From: Bryoerythrophyllum caledonicum
Taxonomy: Eukaryota; Streptophyta; Bryopsida; Pottiales; Pottiaceae
DNA: 64,000 nucleotides
Direction: 5' to 3'
Assembly: GCA_963971425.1 (NCBI GenBank)
Contig: OZ020514.1
Coordinates: 15,381,218 to 15,445,217, forward strand
Under the pieces are notes generated by a model. It saw nothing but the letters and a program-made list of their open reading frames with translations, was not told where the DNA came from and made no database searches. The translations under genes and the position numbers were made by a program. This document shows, one piece after another, positions 1 through 14,080 of this stretch. How positions within the stretch are numbered: the first letter of the stretch is position 1; each line of letters begins with the position of its first letter.

Positions 1-3000
1 TATACTACCTGTTATGGATGGGGACTTGCATAGCTCACAGGCTTTTCACTACTTGGTTTATTTATTCCTTTAATGGTTTGTGGTACATTCCTATTATTTT
101 GTGGGGCAATTGTGTTTAAAATAATAATTTAGAGAACTGGCACATTACATTCAAGTCGAGGCGTATACTACCTGGTATGGATGAGGACTTGCATAGCTCA
201 CACGCTATTCATCACTTGATTTATTTTTTTTCTTTATTGGTATGTAGTATATTCCACATATTTTGTAGGGCAATTGTGTTTAAAATATTAATTTAGAGAA
301 CTTGCACAATACATTCTACTCGAGGCGTATACTACCCAATATGGATGACGACTTGCATAGCTCACAAGCTTTTCACTACTTGATTTGTTTTTTTCTTTAA
401 TGGTATGTGGTACATTCCTCATATTCTGAGGGGCAATTGTGTTTTAAATATTAATTTAGAGAACTTGCACGTAACATTCTACTCGAGGCGATTACTACCT
501 GTTATGAATGAGGACTTCCATAGCTCACAAGCTATTCACTACTTGATTTATATTTTTCTTTAGTGGTATGTGGTACATTCCTAATATTTTGTGGAGCAAT
601 TGTGTTTAAAATATTAATATAGAGAACTTGCAAATTACATTCTACTCGAGGCGTATACAACCCGATATGGATGGGGACTTGCATAGCTCACGAGCGATTC
701 ACTACTTGATTTATTTTTTTCTTTAATGGTTTGTGGTACATTCCTATTATTTTGTGGGGAAATTGTGTTTAAAATATTAATTTCGAGAACTTGCACATTA
801 CATTCTACTCGAGGCATATACTACCTGTTATGGATATGGACTTGCAAAGGTGACAAGCGATTCACTACTTGATTTATTTTTTTTCTTTAATGGTTTGTGG
901 TATATTCCTATTATTTTGTGGGGCAATTGTGTTAAAAATATTAATTCAGAGAACTTGTTCATTACATTCTACTCGAGGCGTATACTACCCGTTATAGATG
1001 ACGACTTGCATAGCTCACAAGCTTTTTGCTACTTGATTTATTTTTTTCTTTATTAGTATGTGGTACATTCCTCGTATTTTGTAGGGCAATTGTGTTTAAA
1101 ATATTAATTTGGAGAACTTGCACAATACAATTTACTCGAGGCGTATACTACCCGTTATGGATGACGACTTGCATAGCTCACAAGCTTTTCACTACTTGAT
1201 TTATTTTCTTCTTTAATGGTTTGTGGTACATTCCAATTATTTTGTGGGGCAATTGTGTTTAAAATATTAATTTAGAGAACTTGCACATTACATACTAATC
1301 GAGGCGTATACAACCTGTTATGGATGGGGACTTGCATAGCTCAAAAGCTATTCACTACTTGATTTATTTTTTTCTTTAATGGTAAGTGGTACATTCCTCA
1401 TAGTTTATGGGGCATTTTTGTTAAAAATACATTAATTTAGAGAACTTACTAGTTACATTTCACTCGAGGCGTATACTACCTGTTATGGATGGGGACTTGC
1501 ATAGCTCACAGGCTTTTCACTACTTGGTTTATTTATTCCTTTAATGGTTTGTGGTACATTCCTATTATTTTGTGGGGCAATTGTGTTTAAAATAATAATT
1601 TAGAGAACTGGCACATTACATTCAAGTCGAGGCGTATACTACCTGGTATGGATGAGGACTTGCATAGCTCACACGCTATTCATCACTTGATTTATTTTTT
1701 TTCTTTATTGGTATGTAGTATATTCCACATATTTTGTAGGGCAATTGTGTTTAAAATATTAATTTAGAGAACTTGCACAATACATTCTACTCGAGGCGTA
1801 TACTACCCAATATGGATGACGACTTGCATAGCTCACAAGCTTTTCACTACTTGATTTGTTTTTTTCTTTAATGGTATGTGGTACATTCCTCATATTCTGA
1901 GGGGCAATTGTGTTTTAAATATTAATTTAGAGAACTTGCACGTAACATTCTACTCGAGGCGATTACTACCTGTTATGAATGAGGACTTCCATAGCTCACA
2001 AGCTATTCACTACTTGATTTATATTTTTCTTTAGTGGTATGTGGTACGTTCCTAATATTTTGTGGAGCAATTGTGTTTAAAATATTAATATAGAGAACTT
2101 GCAAATTACATTCTACTCGAGGCGTATACAACCCGATATGGATGGGGACTTGCATAGCTCACGAGCGATTCACTACTTGATTTATTTTTTTCTTTAATGG
2201 TTTGTGGTACATTCCTATTATTTTGTGGGGAAATTGTGTTTAAAATATTAATTTCGAGAACTTGCACATTACATTCTACTCGAGGCATATACTACCTGTT
2301 ATGGATATGGACTTGCAAAGGTGACAAGCGATTCACTACTTGATTTATTTTTTTTCTTTAATGGTTTGTGGTATATTCCTATTATTTTGTGGGGCAATTG
2401 TGTTAAAAATATTAATTCAGAGAACTTGTTCATTACATTCTACTCGAGGCGTATACTACCCGTTATAGATGACGACTTGCATAGCTCACAAGCTTTTCGC
2501 TACTTGATTTATTTTTTTCTTTATTAGTATGTGGTACATTCCTCGTATTTTGTAGGGCAATTGTGTTTAAAATATTAATTTGGAGAACTTGCACAATACA
2601 ATTTACTCGAGGCGTATACTACCCGTTATGGATGACGACTTGCATAGCTCACAAGCTTTTCACTACTTGATTTATTTTCTTCTTTAATGGTTTGTGGTAC
2701 ATTCCAATTATTTTGTGGGGCAATTGTGTTTAAAATATTAATTTAGAGAACTTGCACATTACATACTAATCGAGGCGTATACAACCTGTTATGGATGGGG
2801 ACTTGCATAGCTCAAAAGCTATTCACTACTTGATTTATTTTTTTCTTTAATGGTAAGTGGTACATTCCTCATAGTTTATGGGGCATTTTTGTTAAAAATA
2901 CATTAATTTAGAGAACTTACTAGTTACATTTCACTCGAGGCGTATACTACCTGTTATGGATGGGGACTTGCATAGCTCACAGGCTTTTCACTACTTGGTT

Positions 3001-6000
3001 TATTTATTCCTTTAATGGTTTGTGGTACATTCCTATTATTTTGTGGGGCAATTGTGTTTAAAATAATAATTTAGAGAACTGGCACATTACATTCAAGTCG
3101 AGGCGTATACTACCTGGTATGGATGAGGACTTGCATAGCTCACACGCTATTCATCACTTGATTTATTTTTTTTCTTTATTGGTATGTAGTATATTCCACA
3201 TATTTTGTAGGGCAATTGTGTTTAAAATATTAATTTAGAGAACTTGCACAATACATTCTACTCGAGGCGTATACTACCCAATATGGATGACGACTTGCAT
3301 AGCTCACAAGCTTTTCACTACTTGATTTGTTTTTTTCTTTAATGGTATGTGGTACATTCCTCATATTCTGAGGGGCAATTGTGTTTTAAATATTAATTTA
3401 GAGAACTTGCACGTAACATTCTACTCGAGGCGATTACTACCTGTTATGAATGAGGACTTCCATAGCTCACAAGCTATTCACTACTTGATTTATATTTTTC
3501 TTTAGTGGTATGTGGTACATTCCTAATATTTTGTGGAGCAATTGTGTTTAAAATATTAATATAGAGAACTTGCAAATTACATTCTACTCGAGGCGTATAC
3601 AACCCGATATGGATGGGGACTTGCATAGCTCACGAGCGATTCACTACTTGATTTATTTTTTTCTTTAATGGTTTGTGGTACATTCCTATTATTTTGTGGG
3701 GAAATTGTGTTTAAAATATTAATTTCGAGAACTTGCACATTACATTCTACTCGAGGCATATACTACCTGTTATGGATATGGACTTGCAAAGGTGACAAGC
3801 GATTCACTACTTGATTTATTTTTTTTCTTTAATGGTTTGTGGTATATTCCTATTATTTTGTGGGGCAATTGTGTTAAAAATATTAATTCAGAGAACTTGT
3901 TCATTACATTCTACTCGAGGCGTATACTACCCGTTATAGATGACGACTTGCATAGCTCACAAGCTTTTCGCTACTTGATTTATTTTTTTCTTTATTAGTA
4001 TGTGGTACATTCCTCGTATTTTGTAGGGCAATTGTGTTTAAAATATTAATTTGGAGAACTTGCACAATACAATTTACTCGAGGCGTATACTACCCGTTAT
4101 GGATGACGACTTGCATAGCTCACAAGCTTTTCACTACTTGATTTATTTTCTTCTTTAATGGTTTGTGGTACATTCCAATTATTTTGTGGGGCAATTGTGT
4201 TTAAAATATTAATTTAGAGAACTTGCACATTACATACTAATCGAGGCGTATACAACCTGTTATGGATGGGGACTTGCATAGCTCAAAAGCTATTCACTAC
4301 TTGATTTATTTTTTTCTTTAATGGTAAGTGGTACATTCCTCATAGTTTATGGGGCATTTTTGTTAAAAATACATTAATTTAGAGAACTTACTAGTTACAT
4401 TTCACTCGAGGCGTATACTACCTGTTATGGATGGGGACTTGCATAGCTCACAGGCTTTTCACTACTTGGTTTATTTATTCCTTTAATGGTTTGTGGTACA
4501 TTCCTATTATTTTGTGGGGCAATTGTGTTTAAAATAATAATTTAGAGAACTGGCACATTACATTCAAGTCGAGGCGTATACTACCTGGTATGGATGAGGA
4601 CTTGCATAGCTCACACGCTATTCATCACTTGATTTATTTTTTTTCTTTATTGGTATGTAGTATATTCCACATATTTTGTAGGGCAATTGTGTTTAAAATA
4701 TTAATTTAGAGAACTTGCACAATACATTCTACTCGAGGCGTATACTACCCAATATGGATGACGACTTGCATAGCTCACAAGCTTTTCACTACTTGATTTG
4801 TTTTTTTCTTTAATGGTATGTGGTACATTCCTCATATTCTGAGGGGCAATTGTGTTTTAAATATTAATTTAGAGAACTTGCACGTAACATTCTACTCGAG
4901 GCGATTACTACCTGTTATGAATGAGGACTTCCATAGCTCACAAGCTATTCACTACTTGATTTATATTTTTCTTTAGTGGTATGTGGTACATTCCTAATAT
5001 TTTGTGGAGCAATTGTGTTTAAAATATTAATATAGAGAACTTGCAAATTACATTCTACTCGAGGCGTATACAACCCGATATGGATGGGGACTTGCATAGC
5101 TCACGAGCGATTCACTACTTGATTTATTTTTTTCTTTAATGGTTTGTGGTACATTCCTATTATTTTGTGGGGAAATTGTGTTTAAAATATTAATTTCGAG
5201 AACTTGCACATTACATTCTACTCGAGGCATATACTACCTGTTATGGATATGGACTTGCAAAGGTGACAAGCGATTCACTACTTGATTTATTTTTTTTCTT
5301 TAATGGTTTGTGGTATATTCCTATTATTTTGTGGGGCAATTGTGTTAAAAATATTAATTCAGAGAACTTGTTCATTACATTCTACTCGAGGCGTATACTA
5401 CCCGTTATAGATGACGACTTGCATAGCTCACAAGCTTTTCGCTACTTGATTTATTTTTTTCTTTATTAGTATGTGGTACATTCCTCGTATTTTGTAGGGC
5501 AATTGTGTTTAAAATATTAATTTGGAGAACTTGCACAATACAATTTACTCGAGGCGTATACTACCCGTTATGGATGACGACTTGCATAGCTCACAAGCTT
5601 TTCACTACTTGATTTATTTTCTTCTTTAATGGTTTGTGGTACATTCCAATTATTTTGTGGGGCAATTGTGTTTAAAATATTAATTTAGAGAACTTGCACA
5701 TTACATACTAATCGAGGCGTATACAACCTGTTATGGATGGGGACTTGCATAGCTCAAAAGCTATTCACTACTTGATTTATTTTTTTCTTTAATGGTAAGT
5801 GGTACATTCCTCATAGTTTATGGGGCATTTTTGTTAAAAATACATTAATTTAGAGAACTTACTAGTTACATTTCACTCGAGGCGTATACTACCTGTTATG
5901 GATGGGGACTTGCATAGCTCACAGGCTTTTCACTACTTGGTTTATTTATTCCTTTAATGGTTTGTGGTACATTCCTATTATTTTGTGGGGCAATTGTGTT

Positions 6001-9000
6001 TAAAATAATAATTTAGAGAACTGGCACATTACATTCAAGTCGAGGCGTATACTACCTGGTATGGATGAGGACTTGCATAGCTCACACGCTATTCATCACT
6101 TGATTTATTTTTTTTCTTTATTGGTATGTAGTATATTCCACATATTTTGTAGGGCAATTGTGTTTAAAATATTAATTTAGAGAACTTGCACAATACATTC
6201 TACTCGAGGCGTATACTACCCAATATGGATGACGACTTGCATAGCTCACAAGCTTTTCACTACTTGATTTGTTTTTTTCTTTAATGGTATGTGGTACATT
6301 CCTCATATTCTGAGGGGCAATTGTGTTTTAAATATTAATTTAGAGAACTTGCACGTAACATTCTACTCGAGGCGATTACTACCTGTTATGAATGAGGACT
6401 TCCATAGCTCACAAGCTATTCACTACTTGATTTATATTTTTCTTTAGTGGTATGTGGTACGTTCCTAATATTTTGTGGAGCAATTGTGTTTAAAATATTA
6501 ATATAGAGAACTTGCAAATTACATTCTACTCGAGGCGTATACAACCCGATATGGATGGGGACTTGCATAGCTCACGAGCGATTCACTACTTGATTTATTT
6601 TTTTCTTTAATGGTTTGTGGTACATTCCTATTATTTTGTGGGGAAATTGTGTTTAAAATATTAATTTCGAGAACTTGCACATTACATTCTACTCGAGGCA
6701 TATACTACCTGTTATGGATATGGACTTGCAAAGGTGACAAGCGATTCACTACTTGATTTATTTTTTTTCTTTAATGGTTTGTGGTATATTCCTATTATTT
6801 TGTGGGGCAATTGTGTTAAAAATATTAATTCAGAGAACTTGTTCATTACATTCTACTCGAGGCGTATACTACCCGTTATAGATGACGACTTGCATAGCTC
6901 ACAAGCTTTTCGCTACTTGATTTATTTTTTTCTTTATTAGTATGTGGTACATTCCTCGTATTTTGTAGGGCAATTGTGTTTAAAATATTAATTTGGAGAA
7001 CTTGCACAATACAATTTACTCGAGGCGTATACTACCCGTTATGGATGACGACTTGCATAGCTCACAAGCTTTTCACTACTTGATTTATTTTCTTCTTTAA
7101 TGGTTTGTGGTACATTCCAATTATTTTGTGGGGCAATTGTGTTTAAAATATTAATTTAGAGAACTTGCACATTACATACTAATCGAGGCGTATACAACCT
7201 GTTATGGATGGGGACTTGCATAGCTCAAAAGCTATTCACTACTTGATTTATTTTTTTCTTTAATGGTAAGTGGTACATTCCTCATAGTTTATGGGGCATT
7301 TTTGTTAAAAATACATTAATTTAGAGAACTTACTAGTTACATTTCACTCGAGGCGTATACTACCTGTTATGGATGGGGACTTGCATAGCTCACAGGCTTT
7401 TCACTACTTGGTTTATTTATTCCTTTAATGGTTTGTGGTACATTCCTATTATTTTGTGGGGCAATTGTGTTTAAAATAATAATTTAGAGAACTGGCACAT
7501 TACATTCAAGTCGAGGCGTATACTACCTGGTATGGATGAGGACTTGCATAGCTCACACGCTATTCATCACTTGATTTATTTTTTTTCTTTATTGGTATGT
7601 AGTATATTCCACATATTTTGTAGGGCAATTGTGTTTAAAATATTAATTTAGAGAACTTGCACAATACATTCTACTCGAGGCGTATACTACCCAATATGGA
7701 TGACGACTTGCATAGCTCACAAGCTTTTCACTACTTGATTTGTTTTTTTCTTTAATGGTATGTGGTACATTCCTCATATTCTGAGGGGCAATTGTGTTTT
7801 AAATATTAATTTAGAGAACTTGCACGTAACATTCTACTCGAGGCGATTACTACCTGTTATGAATGAGGACTTCCATAGCTCACAAGCTATTCACTACTTG
7901 ATTTATATTTTTCTTTAGTGGTATGTGGTACATTCCTAATATTTTGTGGAGCAATTGTGTTTAAAATATTAATATAGAGAACTTGCAAATTACATTCTAC
8001 TCGAGGCGTATACAACCCGATATGGATGGGGACTTGCATAGCTCACGAGCGATTCACTACTTGATTTATTTTTTTCTTTAATGGTTTGTGGTACATTCCT
8101 ATTATTTTGTGGGGAAATTGTGTTTAAAATATTAATTTCGAGAACTTGCACATTACATTCTACTCGAGGCATATACTACCTGTTATGGATATGGACTTGC
8201 AAAGGTGACAAGCGATTCACTACTTGATTTATTTTTTTTCTTTAATGGTTTGTGGTATATTCCTATTATTTTGTGGGGCAATTGTGTTAAAAATATTAAT
8301 TCAGAGAACTTGTTCATTACATTCTACTCGAGGCGTATACTACCCGTTATAGATGACGACTTGCATAGCTCACAAGCTTTTCGCTACTTGATTTATTTTT
8401 TTCTTTATTAGTATGTGGTACATTCCTCGTATTTTGTAGGGCAATTGTGTTTAAAATATTAATTTGGAGAACTTGCACAATACAATTTACTCGAGGCGTA
8501 TACTACCCGTTATGGATGACGACTTGCATAGCTCACAAGCTTTTCACTACTTGATTTATTTTCTTCTTTAATGGTTTGTGGTACATTCCAATTATTTTGT
8601 GGGGCAATTGTGTTTAAAATATTAATTTAGAGAACTTGCACATTACATACTAATCGAGGCGTATACAACCTGTTATGGATGGGGACTTGCATAGCTCAAA
8701 AGCTATTCACTACTTGATTTATTTTTTTCTTTAATGGTAAGTGGTACATTCCTCATAGTTTATGGGGCATTTTTGTTAAAAATACATTAATTTAGAGAAC
8801 TTACTAGTTACATTTCACTCGAGGCGTATACTACCTGTTATGGATGGGGACTTGCATAGCTCACAGGCTTTTCACTACTTGGTTTATTTATTCCTTTAAT
8901 GGTTTGTGGTACATTCCTATTATTTTGTGGGGCAATTGTGTTTAAAATAATAATTTAGAGAACTGGCACATTACATTCAAGTCGAGGCGTATACTACCTG

Positions 9001-10089
9001 GTATGGATGAGGACTTGCATAGCTCACACGCTATTCATCACTTGATTTATTTTTTTTCTTTATTGGTATGTAGTATATTCCACATATTTTGTAGGGCAAT
9101 TGTGTTTAAAATATTAATTTAGAGAACTTGCACAATACATTCTACTCGAGGCGTATACTACCCAATATGGATGACGACTTGCATAGCTCACAAGCTTTTC
9201 ACTACTTGATTTGTTTTTTTCTTTAATGGTATGTGGTACATTCCTCATATTCTGAGGGGCAATTGTGTTTTAAATATTAATTTAGAGAACTTGCACGTAA
9301 CATTCTACTCGAGGCGATTACTACCTGTTATGAATGAGGACTTCCATAGCTCACAAGCTATTCACTACTTGATTTATATTTTTCTTTAGTGGTATGTGGT
9401 ACATTCCTAATATTTTGTGGAGCAATTGTGTTTAAAATATTAATATAGAGAACTTGCAAATTACATTCTACTCGAGGCGTATACAACCCGATATGGATGG
9501 GGACTTGCATAGATCACGAGCGATTCACTACTTGATTTATTTTTTTCTTTAATGGTTTGTGGTACATTCCTATTATTTTGTGGGGAAATTGTGTTTAAAA
9601 TATTAATTTCGAGAACTTGCACATTACATTCTACTCGAGGCATATACTACCTGTTATGGATATGGACTTGCAAAGGTGACAAGCGATTCACTACTTGATT
9701 TATTTTTTTTCTTTAATGGTTTGTGGTATATTCCTATTATTTTGTGGGGCAATTGTGTTAAAAATATTAATTCAGAGAACTTGTTCATTACATTCTACTC
9801 GAGGCGTATACTACCCGTTATAGATGACGACTTGCATAGCTCACAAGCTTTTCGCTACTTGATTTATTTTTTTCTTTATTAGTATGTGGTACATTCCTCG
9901 TATTTTGTAGGGCAATTGTGTTTAAAATATTAATTTGGAGAACTTGCACAATACAATTTACTCGAGGCGTATACTACCCGTTATGGATGACGACTTGCAT
10001 AGCTCACAAGCTTTTCACTACTTGATTTATTTTCTTCTTTAATGGTTTGTGGTACATTCCAATTATTTTGTGGGGCAATTGTGTTTAAA
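1..10089. repeat. Higher-order satellite array, 1471-bp period (9 x ~163 bp)
   Basis: A ~163-bp monomer is recognised by landmarks such as CTCGAGGCGTATACTAC, GGACTTGCATAGCTCAC and GGGGCAATTGTG. Landmark starts in the first copy lie at about 161, 324, 488, 651, 813, 977, 1140, 1304 and 1468. Nine distinct monomers form a 1471-bp unit repeated head to tail: 1-1471, 1472-2942, 2943-4413, 4414-5884, 5885-7355, 7356-8826 and a partial 8827-10089. Copies are almost identical, with single-base variants only (for example near 1028, 2047, 6460 and 9513), which implies recent homogenisation. The array continues left of the window. Such organisation is typical of centromeric or heterochromatic satellites; centromere function is inference. 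Open frames of 60-68 codons repeating every 1471 bp are by-products of the array. Confidence 0.97.
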
Positions 10090-10699
10090 TTATTTATTTA
10101 ATGGTATGTGGTATATTCCTAATCTTCATTTTTTTAATTGGTATGTGGTACATTCCTAATCTTTATTTTTTTAATTGGTATGTGGTACATTTCTTATCTT
10201 TTGTGCAGCAATTGTGTTTAAATTATTTATTGAGTGAATATGCACGTTACATTTTATCTGAGGCGTATACTATCTGTTATGGATGGGGACTTGCATAGCT
10301 CACAAGCTTTTCACTTCTTGATTTATTTTTTTCTTGAATGGTATGTGGTACATTAATAATCTTTTGTAGTGCAATTATGTTTAAATTTTTTATTTAGAGA
10401 ATATGCACGTTATATTCTACTCGAGGCGTATACTACCCGTTATGGATGGGGACTTGCATAGCTTACAACCTATTCATTACTTGATTTAGTTTTTTCTTTA
10501 ATGGTATGTGGTACATTTCTAATATTTTGTGGGGCAATTGTGTTAAAATTATTTTTTTAGAGAACTTGCAGGTTACATACTACTCGAGGCTTAAACTACC
10601 TGTTATGGATGGGGACTAGCATATTTCACAAGGTATTCATTACTTGATTTTTTTTTAATTTTTATAGTAAGTGGTACATTCCTAATATTTTGTGTGGCA

Positions 10700-12930
10700 A
10701 TTGTGTTTTAGTTATTTTTTTAGTGAATATGCACGTTACATTCTACTCGAGGCGTATACTACTTGTTATCGATGAGGACTTGCATAGGTTACAAGCTATT
10801 TACTACGTGATTTATTTTTTCTTTATTGTTATGTGGTACATTCCTATTATTTTGTGGGGCAATTGTGTTTAGAAAATTAATTTAGAGAACTTGCACGTTA
10901 CATTCTACTCGAGGCTTAAACTACCCGTTATGGATGAGGATTTGCATAGCTTACAAGCTATTCACTACTTCATTTATTTATTTCTTTAATGGTATGTGGT
11001 ACATTCCTAATATTCTATGGGGCAATTGTGTTTATATTATTTATTCGGAGAATATGCACTTCAGAATATACTCGAGGCGTATACTAACCACTATGGATGA
11101 CGACTTGCATAGCTCACAAGCTATTCCCTACTCAGTTTATTGTTTTCTCTTATGGTATGTCGTACATTCCTAATCTTTTGTGGGGCAATTGTGTTTTATT
11201 TATTAATCGAAGAATATGCACGTTTCATACTATTCGACCCGTAAACTACCTGTTATGGATGGGGACTTGCATAGTTCACAAGGTATTCACGACATGATTT
11301 ATTTTTTTCTTTAATGGTATGTGGCACATTCCTAATCTTTCGTGGGGCAATTGTGTTTAAATTATTTATTTAGAGAACTTGCACCTTATATTCTACTCGA
11401 GGCTTATACTACCCGTTATAGATGGGGATTTGCATAGCTTACAAGCTATTCTCTACTTGATTTTTTTCTTTTTTTATGGTATGTGGTACATTCCTAATAT
11501 TTTGTGGGGCAATTGTGTTTTAATTATTCATTTAGGGAACTTGCAAGTTACATACTACTCGAGGCTTATACTACCCGTTATGAATTGGGACTTGCATAGC
11601 TCACAAGCGATTCACTACTTGATTTATTTTTTTCTTAAATCGTATGTGGTACATTCCTAATATTTTGTTGGGAAATTGTGTTTAAATTATTTATTCAGAG
11701 AGTATGCACGTTGAATTCTAGTCGAGGTGTAAACTACTCGTTATGGATGGGGACTTGCATAGCTCACAAGCTTTTCACTACTTGATTTGATTTTTTGTTT
11801 AACGGTATGTGTTACATTCCTAATATTTTGTGGGGCAATTGTGTTTAAATTATTAATTTAGAAAGCTTGCACGTTACATTCTACTCGAAGCTTATACTAC
11901 TCGTTATGGATGGAGACTTGCATAGCTCACGAGCTATTCACTACTTGATTAATTTTTTTCTTGAATGGTATGTGGTACAGTCATATTATTTTGTGAGGTA
12001 ATTGCGTTTAAATTATTTATTCAGTGAGTATGCACGTTACAATCTACTCATGGCGTATACTACCTGTTATCGATGGGGACTTGCATAGGTCACAAGCTGT
12101 TTACTACCTGATTTATTTTTTCTTTAATGGTATGTGGTACATTCCTAATATTTTGTGGGGCAATTGTGTTTAGAAAATTAATTTAGAGAACTTGCACGTT
12201 ACATTCTACTTGAGGCTTAAACTACCCGTTATAGATGAGGACTTGCATAGCTCACAAGCTATTCACTACTTCATTTATTTGTTTCTTTAATGGTATGTGG
12301 TACATTCCTAATATTCTGTGCGGCAATTGTGTTTATATTATTTATTCAGAGAATATGCACTTTAGAATATACTCGAGGCGTATACTAACCGCTATGGATG
12401 ACGACTTGCATAGCTCAAAAGCTATTCCCTACTCGATATATTTTTTTCTCTTATGGTATGTCGTACATTCCTAATCTTTTGTGGGGCAATTGTGTTTTAT
12501 TTTTTAACTCAGAGAATATGCACGTTACATACTACTCGACGCGCAAACTACTTGTTATAGATGGGGACTTGCATAGTTCACAAGGTATTCACTATATCAT
12601 TTATTTTTTTCTTTAATGGGATGTGGTACATTCCTAATCTTTTGTGGGGCAATTGTGTTTAAATTATTTATTTTGAGAACTTGCACCTTATATTCTACTC
12701 GAGGCTTATACTACACGTTATAGATGGGGATTTGCATAGCTTACAAGCTATTCACTACTTGATTTTTTTATTTTTTTAGTGGTATGTGGTACATTCCTAA
12801 TATTTTGTGGGGCAATTGTGTTTTAATTATTCATTTAGGGAACTTGCAAGTTACATACTACTCGAGGCTTATACTACCCGTTATGAATGGGTACTTGCAT
12901 AGCTCACAAACTTTTCACAACTTGATTTAT
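10700..12930. repeat. Relic of an older ~1301-bp (8-monomer) higher-order unit
   Basis: Segments at about 10700-11630 and 12000-12930 match each other much better than neighbouring monomers do, at a constant offset of about 1301 bp (eight monomers). Shared marks include the variant 'TTGTTATCGATG' at the left and 'TATAGATGGGGATTTGC' further right. They have diverged by scattered substitutions, so this duplication predates the 1471-bp unit. Confidence 0.75.
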
Positions 12931-14080
12931 TTTTTTCTTTAATGGTCAGTGGTACATTCCTAATATGTTGTGGGTTATTTGTGTTTAAATTATTCATTTA
13001 GAGAACTTGCCATTACATACTACTCGAGGCTAATACTACGCGTTATGGATGGGGACTTGCATAGCTAACAAGCTATTCACTACTTGATTTATTTTTTTAT
13101 TTAATGGTATGTGGTGTATTCCTAATATTTTGTGGGGCAATTGTGTTTAAATTATTCATTTAGAGAACTTGCACGTTACATTCTACTCGAGGCTAGTACT
13201 CGATATGGATGGGGACTTCCATAGCTTACGAGCTATTCTCTACTCGAGGCTTATACTACTTTTTATGGATGGGGACTTGCATAGCTCACAAGCTATTCAC
13301 TACTTGATTAAGTTTTTTCTCTAATCGTATGTTTTACATTCCTCATATTTTGTGGGGCAATTGTGTATAAATAAATCATTAAGAGAACTTGCACGTTACA
13401 TACTACTGGAGGCTTATACTACCCGTTATGGATGGGGACTTGCATAGCTTAGAAGCTATTCACCACTTGATTTATTTTTTTCTTTAATGGTAAGTGGTAC
13501 ATTTCTAATCTTCTGTGGGGCAATTGTGTTAACATTATTCATTTTGAGAACTTGCACGTTACATACTACTCGAAGCTTATACTACCCGATATGGATGGGG
13601 ACTTGCATAGCCCACAAGCTATTCAGGACTTGATTTATTTTGTTCTTTAATGGTAAGTGGTACATTCCTAATATTTTGTGGGTTAATTGTGTTCAAATTA
13701 TTTATTTAGAGAAACTTGCACGTTACATACTACTGGAAGCTTATACTACACGTTATGGATGGAGACTTGCATAGCTAACAAGCTATTTACTACTTGATTT
13801 ATATTTTTCTTTAATGGTATGTGGTATGTTCCTATTATTTTGTGGGGCAATTGTGTTTAAATTATTTATTTAGAGAACTTCCACGTTACATTCTACTCCA
13901 GGCGTATACTACGGGTTATGGATGGGGACTTGCATAGCTCACAAGCTATTCACTACTTGATATATTTCTTTCTTTCATGATAAGTGGTACATTCCTAATA
14001 TTTTGTGGGGCAATTGTGTTTAAATTATTCATTTAGAGAACTTGCCATTACATACTAGTCGAGGCTAATACTACGCGTTA

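Noticed and set aside
635-12616. Many 60-93-codon frames inside the satellite
   Set aside because: They repeat exactly with the satellite period, the ~163-bp monomer is not a multiple of three, and the peptides are only monomer translations without any domain.
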